Source: Thermoplasmata archaeon | GTDB taxonomy: Archaea > Thermoplasmatota > Thermoplasmata > Lutacidiplasmatales > UBA184 | Assembly (NCBI GenBank): GCA_022750195.1 | Contig: JAKIWE010000001.1 | Location: 370,672 to 434,671, forward strand | Reading direction: 5' to 3' | Length of the DNA stretch: 64,000 nucleotides | Shown: positions 54,187-61,717 of the stretch, one piece after another | How the letters are laid out: each line of letters starts with the position of its first letter | How positions within the stretch are numbered: position 1 is the first letter of the stretch | Position numbers and translations under genes: made by a program | The notes under the pieces: model-generated | The model's database searches: none | What the model was told of the DNA's origin: nothing | The model's input: the letters and a program-made list of their open reading frames with translations, nothing else

Positions 54187-55425
54187 TCAGCGACCGGTCC
54201 ACCGTCCGGCGGTCGTCGCGGGAACCGGTGGCGCGAGCGGTGCGTCCGACGGTGGTTCGCTATCCCCGAAGAGCGCCCGAGCGCTCGCCGCACTTTGGAA
54301 GCCCGGGAACAGTCGTAACGAACCCGCGGAGCCGAGCGCGAGCACCACGACGACCGCGATGAACAGCGAGTACCACCCTACGTTGAGGAGTCCCAGTCCG
54401 GCGGTGAGCGTCAGGATGACGGTCGCACTGGTCAGGCGAGTGTTCATCAGCGCGGTCACCGGACCGGCGGCCCGGCGCCCGAAGTAGGAACGAGTCACCG
54501 GGAGCAGGGCGGCGACCTTCAGCGCCGAGGCGACCGCCGCCGTGACGAGAAGGAGGGGCCAGTTCGCCAGAACGAAACCGAGGTCGACGCGAAGCCCCAC
54601 CGCAAGGAAGTAGAGGGGAACGAAAAGCGCGAACGCCAGCTTTCGGACGTCCTTGAGGAACCCGTCGCCGGCCCACCGGGAGAAGATCAGGCCCATGAGG
54701 AAGACGAACAGGATGCCGGGAACCCCCACCAACGTCGACAGAAAGGCGAGGACCGCCAGCGAGAAGAGCAGCGTGCGGGCCGGGAGGTTGGTGAAACCAA
54801 CACGGTGGGACCGACGGTTCACCCTCCGGGCGAACGCGGGCAGGGCCAGCGCTGCGACGGCCAGGGCTCCTAGCACCCCGAGCGTGAAGAGGAGCCCGGG
54901 CGTGGTCAGAAAGGTCGTCGTGGTGATCGAGAAATCCTCGATGAGGTTGACGACGAGCGTTCCGGCCAGCACGAGCCGGCCGAACGGTAGGTCGGTCAGC
55001 TCGAACTGGTGGAGCGTCGTGTAGACGATCGAGATCGAGGTATCGGCGAGGGCGGTCGCGCCGATCACGGAGATCAAGAGGGGCGCGTGGACGCCGTACT
55101 CGAACAGGGCGAACAGTCCGAGGAAGGGGACGAGAAAGCCGACGAGTCCTAAGGTGAACGCCTTGCGCAGGTTCGCACGAAGGAACGCAAGGTTCGTTTC
55201 AAGACCTGCGAGGAAGACGATGATCAGCCCCCCGAGGACGAGGATCCCGTCCGTCGCCACCGGAAGCCGGAAGGAGAACAGTCCCACCAGGCCGATCCCG
55301 GCGACGATCTCGAGCGCCGTGATCGGGAGCTGGAGGAATCGGGCGAACAGCGCCGTCGCGATCAGGGTGCCGAAGACCAGCACCAGGTCGAGGTCGACCT
55401 CCCCGCTCGGAGTGAGGGCGACCAC
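54187..55425 (-). CDS. CPA2-type cation/proton antiporter
   Basis: The 412-residue protein has about 12-13 membrane helices and resembles the transport domain of KefB/NapA-type Na+(K+)/H+ exchangers. Seen are LPITALEIVAGIGLVGL, FLAGLETNLAFLRANLRKA, ATALADTSISIVYTTL and FALFVPLYFLAVGLRVDL. No C-terminal TrkA-N domain is present, so it is the short form. GTG start. It is convergent with aceA. Confidence 0.88.
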   Translation of the reverse strand: MVALTPSGEVDLDLVLVFGTLIATALFARFLQLPITALEIVAGIGLVGLFSFRLPVATDGILVLGGLIIVFLAGLETNLAFLRANLRKAFTLGLVGFLVPFLGLFALFEYGVHAPLLISVIGATALADTSISIVYTTLHQFELTDLPFGRLVLAGTLVVNLIEDFSITTTTFLTTPGLLFTLGVLGALAVAALALPAFARRVNRRSHRVGFTNLPARTLLFSLAVLAFLSTLVGVPGILFVFLMGLIFSRWAGDGFLKDVRKLAFALFVPLYFLAVGLRVDLGFVLANWPLLLVTAAVASALKVAALLPVTRSYFGRRAAGPVTALMNTRLTSATVILTLTAGLGLLNVGWYSLFIAVVVVLALGSAGSLRLFPGFQSAASARALFGDSEPPSDAPLAPPVPATTAGRWTGR

Positions 55426-55613
55426 GACGAGCCCAAGGTCGCTTGGGCGCTCATCTGCTCCCGCGGTAGGTCGTACCCGGAGAGGGTAGGGAGAGGACCT
55501 ATCGCCTTCGCTACGAGGCTCCGCGGAGGGGACCCAGTCCCGGGTGCAGGCAACGAACTCTCGACGGCCGCACGGGAGGCCCCGGACGGAGCGTCAGGGG
55601 GATCGACACCGCC

Positions 55614-56069
55614 CTAGTCGGGCGGCGGGCGTAGCCGGGCGGGGGCGGTCGAATTCGAAAAGATGCGATGTCGGCGGACCTTTCCGTGCTCGAACTCGAA
55701 GACGTGGAGCTCTTCGGATTCGGTCACTTGCTCGTCGGCGCGGTCGAGCCGCGTGCTGGTCTCGACGTACACCTTCGAGCCGGCCGCGTGGAGCTCGTTG
55801 ATGCGGACGCGCGGACGACCGTACTCTTTGATGGCGACCTCGATCAGCTCGCCGATCCCTTCGCTCCCGGTGTAGTCGCCCGGAAGCCCGCCGCCACCGA
55901 GCTCGAGGCGGGCCTCCTCCAAGTAGTACTCCAACGCCTCCGGATAGAGCCCCCGGTTGGCCAGCTCGATGATCCGACGGACCGTCTCCTCCGGCGTGAG
56001 CTGTCCGGGGACCGAGAGGGTATCGGCGTCCCTAGGTTGCTGACCAACCCCCACGAACTCCCGGACCAA
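55614..56069 (-). CDS. SnoaL/NTF2-like fold protein
   Basis: The 151-residue product has the cone-shaped NTF2-like layout: helix (LTPEETVRRIIELANRG), a YPEALEYYLEEARLELGG segment and a beta sheet of SKVYVETSTRLDR and ESEELHVFEFEHGKV. Members act as isomerases, hydrolases or binding domains; no active-site set is clear. The start is a TTG. A TATA-like element (about 56119-56140) lies 50 nt upstream, so the N-terminus may be longer. Confidence 0.7.
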   Translation of the reverse strand: MVREFVGVGQQPRDADTLSVPGQLTPEETVRRIIELANRGLYPEALEYYLEEARLELGGGGLPGDYTGSEGIGELIEVAIKEYGRPRVRINELHAAGSKVYVETSTRLDRADEQVTESEELHVFEFEHGKVRRHRIFSNSTAPARLRPPPD

Positions 56070-56159
56070 CGGGCTCGACTCGACGCAGATCGAGCGGGCA
56101 ATCCCGGGATGGCGGCCCCCGATATAGTCCTTTTTAGGCGGCGTCGGAGTCCGGAAGCG

Positions 56160-56696
56160 TTAGTACTCGCCCTTGAGGCGTTCTCCGACGCTCTGGTTGA
56201 TGAGAGGCCCGCTGAGGAGCGTCGAATTGCTCACGGAGGCGAGGGCTCCGTCCTCGAGACGGAGCCAGGTCGTGACCGGACCGAGCCGAACGACCCTGCC
56301 GTGGACGCCGCTGATCTGGACCTTGTCGCCGATGCGTAGGACTCCGTTTCGCAGCAGGATGTAGCCGGCGATGACGTTCCCGATTGTCGTCTGAAGAGCG
56401 AGCGTGAGGACTAGGCCGGCTACGGCCGAAACCGTTAGGCCCGAGATCGAGGGGAGGGGCCCGAAGTACGCGTAGAGGACCCCGAGGACGAGGAGAACGA
56501 TGACGATCGACACCGAGATCGGCACGCCCCGAACCGCCGACGGGGCCGCGCCGTGTCGCCGGAGAGCTCGGGACACCGCGCGAGAAGCTGCGTAGCCGCC
56601 GATCACGATCGCGGCGAGCGTGGCGACGGCGAGGACGGTCCGAAGGTCGGGCGCACCGGTCACGACTTCCCGCGCGCATCGTGACCGGACCCGCAT
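56160..56696 (-). CDS. MscS-type mechanosensitive channel, short form
   Basis: The 178-residue protein has two to three membrane segments and the MscS pore and beta domain: SAVAGLVLTLALQTTIGNVI, NGVLRIGDKVQISGVHGRV and RLEDGALASVSNSTLLSG. It lacks the C-terminal cage of E. coli MscS. ATG 56696 is used, but an ATTAATAAT box touches it. If that is the TATA box, a GTG at 56663 would be the leaderless start and would trim 11 residues. Confidence 0.82.
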   Translation of the reverse strand: MRVRSRCAREVVTGAPDLRTVLAVATLAAIVIGGYAASRAVSRALRRHGAAPSAVRGVPISVSIVIVLLVLGVLYAYFGPLPSISGLTVSAVAGLVLTLALQTTIGNVIAGYILLRNGVLRIGDKVQISGVHGRVVRLGPVTTWLRLEDGALASVSNSTLLSGPLINQSVGERLKGEY

Positions 56697-56950
56697 TATT
56701 AATCTGGGGGGCGCCACGACGGACAGTCCCGAAGGATCGCCTCCTCGAGGGCGCCTCCGGAATGGACGCTCGATCCCCCCCTCAGCGAACTGAGTTCACC
56801 GCGTCGACGTACGCCTGGGTTGCTAGGTCGTCGCGGGAGTCCCCCGAGAAACCAAAGCTCCGAGCCCCCGGTGCCGCTGCTCGCGGGGAAACGGCCGAGG
56901 ACCGCGGAAGGATTCCCGGGGAGGGAATCCGGTCGTCATCGTCAGCTATT

Positions 56951-57115
56951 ATGACCCAGGCGTCGTTGCGGCAGGTCGAAGAGTGGAGCAGTGTGACGAA
57001 GAAACCGCGTAAGGCCCCCTCCCCGGGTGCGAAGAAACGCCACCATCACGATCGCCAGATGAGAGTCGCCGCTCGCCGTCGCAGGGTGCGAAATCGTACG
57101 CGCCAGCCCCCCTAG
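56951..57115 (+). CDS. Possible small basic protein, 54 residues
   Basis: An ATG frame of 54 codons encodes a very basic peptide with a Lys/Arg/His-rich centre (KKRHHHDRQMRVAARRRRV). The composition could suit an RNA- or DNA-binding protein, but GC-rich shadow frames can look similar. Apart from this, the 450-bp gap 56718-57169 between the MscS gene and the surface-protein operon holds nothing I can identify. Confidence 0.25.
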   Translation: MTQASLRQVEEWSSVTKKPRKAPSPGAKKRHHHDRQMRVAARRRRVRNRTRQPP

Positions 57116-57169
57116 AGCGGCTCTGGGGGGTCCGACGGTCCAGGCGCCTGTGGGGACCGCAGCCCGGGT

Positions 57170-60100
57170 CTACTGCTCGGAGTACTCCGGGGTGGACGCG
57201 GGCTCCGGCTCTGGGAGAGGGTCCTCGGGGGGGCTTGTCTCCTCCCACGAGGCGGATTCCGGACCCTCCGGCGCGAGTTGATCCGACGGGCCCCTCGGTG
57301 GCCGTCGTCGGCCGACAAGAAGGCCCACGACCAGCCCGACAGCAAGCAGGGCGACGAGCAGACCGAGCGAAATCGGCAATCCGCTCGACGACGCGGCCGG
57401 GGCCGGCGTCGAGGGGGCGGGATACACGGGCGTAAACGAGGCGACCTCGTCGACCGGACCGGTAACGGTGATCGCCCTGGAGCTACTCGCGCCGGAATAG
57501 GCGTTCGCGCCGGTGCCGCTCCAGTTGGAGAAGGTGCTGGTCGCGTTCGCCGTGGCCGTGATCGTCACCGTCGTGCCTACGGTCACCCACTCGGTGCCGG
57601 GCGTCGCGTTTCCGCCCGCCGAGACGGTGACGCTCAGGAGGACCTCCTCGGTGAACTTCACGTTCAGCGAGACAGCCGCGTGGACCGTCACCGGGAAGCT
57701 GCCGGACGAGTTCACGTACCGGATGCCCGGCGCAACGTACACCGGTGGGACTACGACGGTGTAGCTTCCATTGAGACCCGCGATCACGACAGCGCCGCCG
57801 GGAGAGGTGCCCCCCGTGCTCCCGACCGAGGCGTTCCACTCGGCCCCCGCGGCGAGGCCCATCGGGGTGAGGGTCAGCGCGTAGCCCGCGAACGGCGGCG
57901 GTGGGACGGCGGCGAACGAGGCCGACTCTGCGACCGGCCCGGCGACGGTCGAGGAGCCGGTAAGGCTGCTCGAGTTGAACGACCCGGCACCGGTGCCGGA
58001 CCAACCGACGAAGGTGAACCCCGCGTTCGGGGTCGCGGACCAGCTCACCGTAGTTCCGGATTCCACCCAGGCGGTCCCGAGAATTCCGGAGGTGTTGCCG
58101 AAGCTCGCTGCGCTCGTGGCCGACCAGGAGACACTGCCACCGGCATTGGCCGATAAGCCCACGACGCTCTCGGTGACGAAATCGACGTCGATCGTCCCGT
58201 TGGTCGCGATGGTGAGCGCCCCGCCGGTGAAGGGGAAGGTCGGGGTGATCCGCCCGGCCAGGAACCGTGTGAGGTCGCTGCTGTTCCGGTACGCGTACGG
58301 AACGCTCAGCGGATACGAGCCGGTCGCTAGCAGGGGGATCGAGAACGACCCGGTGCCTGAGTACGTGCGGTTGCCGAGGGTGACCGAATAGAGCACCGCG
58401 GGCGGAAGCCCGCTCGGCACGACGCTCACCGTCCACGTGGGCGCCGGAATGGGCGCGAACGTCGCGAGCTCGCGAGCCGGGCCGTTCGGGCTCACCGTGA
58501 TCTGGCGGGACTGGGAGGAGACGGTCCCGGGCCCCGTTCCTGTCCAGCCGACGAAGTAGTATCCCGTACTGGGCACCGCGTTCAGGACCACGCCCTGCCC
58601 CGGGACCACCCAGTGGCTGGACGGGGTCACGTTCCCGCCCGCGGTCGCTTCGACGGAGAGGAGGTAGGCGAGGCTGAAGTTGAGCTCGAACACGGCAGGA
58701 CCCTCGAGGGTCGCGCGCGCGGGGAATCCGGTAAAGTTCTGGGCCGTCTGGTTGACGACGAACTCGATCAGCTGCGCGGAGGTCAAGCTGTAGGCGGTCT
58801 GGTTCGCCAGCACGAGAGCGGGTGCGCTCACGTTGTGCAAGCCTCCGGTCAGGTTGAGGACGACCTGGTCGCTCCCATCGACGGCGCCGACCGCGCCGTC
58901 GACGGAGTACGACCAGTTGCTGTCCGCCGGAATCCCGTTCGCCACGAGCTCGAGGGGGAACGAGCTCCCGGTGACGGACTGGAGACTGAAGGCGACCTGG
59001 ACGACCGACCCCTCCGGCAGGACGACCGGGGAGATGGGGTTGGACGTCGGCACCCAGAACTTCCCCCCCGGCGCAGGGACCGACCAGACGGAGAACGCCG
59101 CGACTCCGGAGGTGAACGACCCGGTGGCGACGAGCGAGCTCGACGAGCTGGTGTTAGTATTGCTCTGGTTCGCGTTGCTGACGGTGACCGACCAGTTGGT
59201 ACCAGCCGGGAGTCCAGTCTCCTGGAACAGGATCGACTGTGTGTTGGGGATGCAGGCCGGAGTGGTCGGTGGCGAGTAGGAGTAGTAGCACCAGCCGTTC
59301 ACCTGAAAGCTCGCCGTCTCGTTGACCGGGGCATTAACGGTCACGTTCGCGTTCGGGGAGAGTCCGCTGTAGCTACCGTTCCCCGCCCCGCTCCAGGAGA
59401 GGAAGGTGACGTTGGCGTAGTCCGTCGAGCCGCAGCTCGCGGTCGGCGCGCAGTAGAGGGTCGTGTTGACGACGCTCAGCGGAACTACCGTTCCGGGTGC
59501 CTCCCAGTTCGCGCCCGGCATGGGGGTGATGTTCATTGTCGCCGTCATGCACGAGGGATTGTCCCAGACGATCGGACCACTGTAGCAGTAGTTCCCGATA
59601 CCTCCCGGCGGCGGTGTGAACGGCGGGATCGCCTTCACCTCGAACAGGTACTGGGTCGAGAAGTGGACCGAGATCGTGCTGTTGGCATAGATCGTCGTGG
59701 GCGAAGCGGCCGTCGTGGTCGGGGACGACCGGACCCCGTAACCGTTGGAGACGTTCTGAAGCGGCGCCCAGCTAACGTTGTCCCCCACCGGTAGGCCCGA
59801 GAAGCCGAGGTTGCCGGTCCCCTGGCGCACGTTGCCGAGGAGATTGACCTGCCACGAGGCGCCGACGGGGAGGAAGGCTGGATGGAAGGTGAGGGTCACT
59901 CCGAGCCCTTGGAACGGTTGGCTGACCTCGATGCCGGATCCTCCGTTGGAGGAGGGGTAGTTGCACGAAGCGGGAAGGAGTCCGGGCGGGCAAAGCGCGT
60001 TCGTCCAACCGAACCACGACGCGCCCCCGGCCGTGAGCATCGTGGCGTACTCGCCTAAGGGGGAGATGGTCCCGTAGCTCGTTCCGAAGCCGATGAACGG

Positions 60101-61717
60101 AAACGAGCTCGAGTTCCCGGTCACGAAGACCGGCGGGGTGAACGTCGCCCCGTTGTCCGAGCTTGAGAGGTAGGCCTCGTATTGACGGCAGGCATACGGC
60201 GGGTTCGCCTGACACTGGCTCCCGTCGACGAACGTCATCGCGAGCTCGAGCACGCCGGTAGCGTTCACCGCCACGGCGGGCAGGAGGAACGCGCTCGAGG
60301 TCGTGATCAGTTCGGCGAGGTCGGCGAGGGCCGGAACGGAAGGCGTCGACCAGGTCGCACCGTCGGTGGAGGAGTTGGTGACGACAACGACGGCAGGGTC
60401 CTCGTAGGAGAGGCACCCGTACTGGGCGGTGCACCACGGGTGGAAACGCATCGTCGTGAAGGCGAGGAACAGTTGGCCGGTCGCCGGGGAGTAGGCGAGC
60501 TGCGGCGACGGGTCGGTGAACGGCCCGTTCACGAGGATCGGGACCGGCGCGTTCGGGACGGCGTCGGAGTAGGCGAAGGTCGAGCCGTTGTTCGTCGACC
60601 GTGCCAGCACGACGTCGACCGTCCACACGGCCGTGAAGCAGCCGTTCGAGCAATCGAAGAGCGGGTGGAAGGTGAGGTTCGTGGCGTAGGTGACCAGGAG
60701 TTCGCCGGACGGCTCGACCATCACGAACGGATTCATGGCATAGTCGCCGAACGCCGTCGCCGTGGACGCGAGCGTCACGGGCGAGCCGAAGGTGCTGCCG
60801 CCGTCCGTGGAGACGACGAGGTGCACGGCGGCCGAGGCGAACCCGACCGGATGGTACGTGTAGGTCGTGTAGTTGAAGACGGTGCCGAAGTTCTCCGTCC
60901 AGTTCATCCACGTCAGGTACACCGTCTTCCCGGTCGCCGTGATCCAGGGCCGCTGCGGGGCAAAGCTACCGTTGTTGAGGCTCGGGTTCGTCGAGCTGTT
61001 GAGGACGGAGGGGCTGGTCCAACGACTTCCGTTGTCGTAGCTCTCGGTGACGACCAGTCGATCGTAGTTGACGTTCCAGCTCGACGGACCGAACGCGACG
61101 TTCGGGAGCGGGGAGAGCCCCACGGCGGAGACATTGTACTCCACGTACGCAAGCACCAGAGTCCCGTTGGAGAGGGAGGTCAGCGACGGCTCCCAGGCGC
61201 TGGGATAGTTCTGCCCGCCCCCTGCGGAGCAGACCGGGTTGCCGAGGACCTGGGCGTTCGACCAGGTCACTCCCCCGTCGGTGGAGGTCCGGACTCCGAC
61301 CTCGCTCAGCGCGGAGGCCGCCATCGCCGCGCAGGGAGAGGCGTCGGTGTACTCGGTGTAGGCGACGGCGAGGATGCCCTGCGTAGTGAGGTTGAGCGAC
61401 GGGTCGTCGGTCACGTTCACGCAGGTCCCACTGAAGCAGGTGCGGTGGGTCGAGGGCACGAGCCCCTCGTCGCTCGTCCGGAAGAACTCTCCTCGGCCCG
61501 TGGCCGGGGGAACGCCTCCGAGCCCGTGCGGAGCTAGCACGTGAGGGACAGCCGCCAGGCTCGCGGTGGGAGCTCCGGTCGGGCGCAGGGTCGACGGCGC
61601 CCCCGTGTGAAGGACCGCGGCCCGACCCAGGGCCGAACCATAGCCGGGGAGGAGCGCGGTCAGGAGTAGGAGTGCGATGAGGCTCCCGACCGCGAGGACC
61701 CGCCCCCGGTGCGTCAC
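57170..61717 (-). CDS. 1515-residue anchored surface protein with Asp-box propeller
   Basis: The protein starts with a signal peptide (MTHRGRVLAVG then SLIALLLLTALLPG). Residues 80-600 contain at least six Asp-box motifs, such as STDGGVTW (145-152), STDGGSTF, STNNGSTF, SSTDGATW and SSDNGATF, typical of sialidase/BNR beta-propellers. The rest is Ig-like or InlB-like repeats with phrases LPAGTNWSVTVSN and FVGWSGTGAGSFNSSS. One membrane helix (about 1453-1475) and a basic then acidic tail anchor it with the bulk outside. It is rich in Asn-X-Ser/Thr sites. The ATG overlaps the upstream gene stop by 4 nt. Catalytic sialidase residues cannot be confirmed. Confidence 0.88.
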   Translation of the reverse strand: MTHRGRVLAVGSLIALLLLTALLPGYGSALGRAAVLHTGAPSTLRPTGAPTASLAAVPHVLAPHGLGGVPPATGRGEFFRTSDEGLVPSTHRTCFSGTCVNVTDDPSLNLTTQGILAVAYTEYTDASPCAAMAASALSEVGVRTSTDGGVTWSNAQVLGNPVCSAGGGQNYPSAWEPSLTSLSNGTLVLAYVEYNVSAVGLSPLPNVAFGPSSWNVNYDRLVVTESYDNGSRWTSPSVLNSSTNPSLNNGSFAPQRPWITATGKTVYLTWMNWTENFGTVFNYTTYTYHPVGFASAAVHLVVSTDGGSTFGSPVTLASTATAFGDYAMNPFVMVEPSGELLVTYATNLTFHPLFDCSNGCFTAVWTVDVVLARSTNNGSTFAYSDAVPNAPVPILVNGPFTDPSPQLAYSPATGQLFLAFTTMRFHPWCTAQYGCLSYEDPAVVVVTNSSTDGATWSTPSVPALADLAELITTSSAFLLPAVAVNATGVLELAMTFVDGSQCQANPPYACRQYEAYLSSSDNGATFTPPVFVTGNSSSFPFIGFGTSYGTISPLGEYATMLTAGGASWFGWTNALCPPGLLPASCNYPSSNGGSGIEVSQPFQGLGVTLTFHPAFLPVGASWQVNLLGNVRQGTGNLGFSGLPVGDNVSWAPLQNVSNGYGVRSSPTTTAASPTTIYANSTISVHFSTQYLFEVKAIPPFTPPPGGIGNYCYSGPIVWDNPSCMTATMNITPMPGANWEAPGTVVPLSVVNTTLYCAPTASCGSTDYANVTFLSWSGAGNGSYSGLSPNANVTVNAPVNETASFQVNGWCYYSYSPPTTPACIPNTQSILFQETGLPAGTNWSVTVSNANQSNTNTSSSSSLVATGSFTSGVAAFSVWSVPAPGGKFWVPTSNPISPVVLPEGSVVQVAFSLQSVTGSSFPLELVANGIPADSNWSYSVDGAVGAVDGSDQVVLNLTGGLHNVSAPALVLANQTAYSLTSAQLIEFVVNQTAQNFTGFPARATLEGPAVFELNFSLAYLLSVEATAGGNVTPSSHWVVPGQGVVLNAVPSTGYYFVGWTGTGPGTVSSQSRQITVSPNGPARELATFAPIPAPTWTVSVVPSGLPPAVLYSVTLGNRTYSGTGSFSIPLLATGSYPLSVPYAYRNSSDLTRFLAGRITPTFPFTGGALTIATNGTIDVDFVTESVVGLSANAGGSVSWSATSAASFGNTSGILGTAWVESGTTVSWSATPNAGFTFVGWSGTGAGSFNSSSLTGSSTVAGPVAESASFAAVPPPPFAGYALTLTPMGLAAGAEWNASVGSTGGTSPGGAVVIAGLNGSYTVVVPPVYVAPGIRYVNSSGSFPVTVHAAVSLNVKFTEEVLLSVTVSAGGNATPGTEWVTVGTTVTITATANATSTFSNWSGTGANAYSGASSSRAITVTGPVDEVASFTPVYPAPSTPAPAASSSGLPISLGLLVALLAVGLVVGLLVGRRRPPRGPSDQLAPEGPESASWEETSPPEDPLPEPEPASTPEYSEQ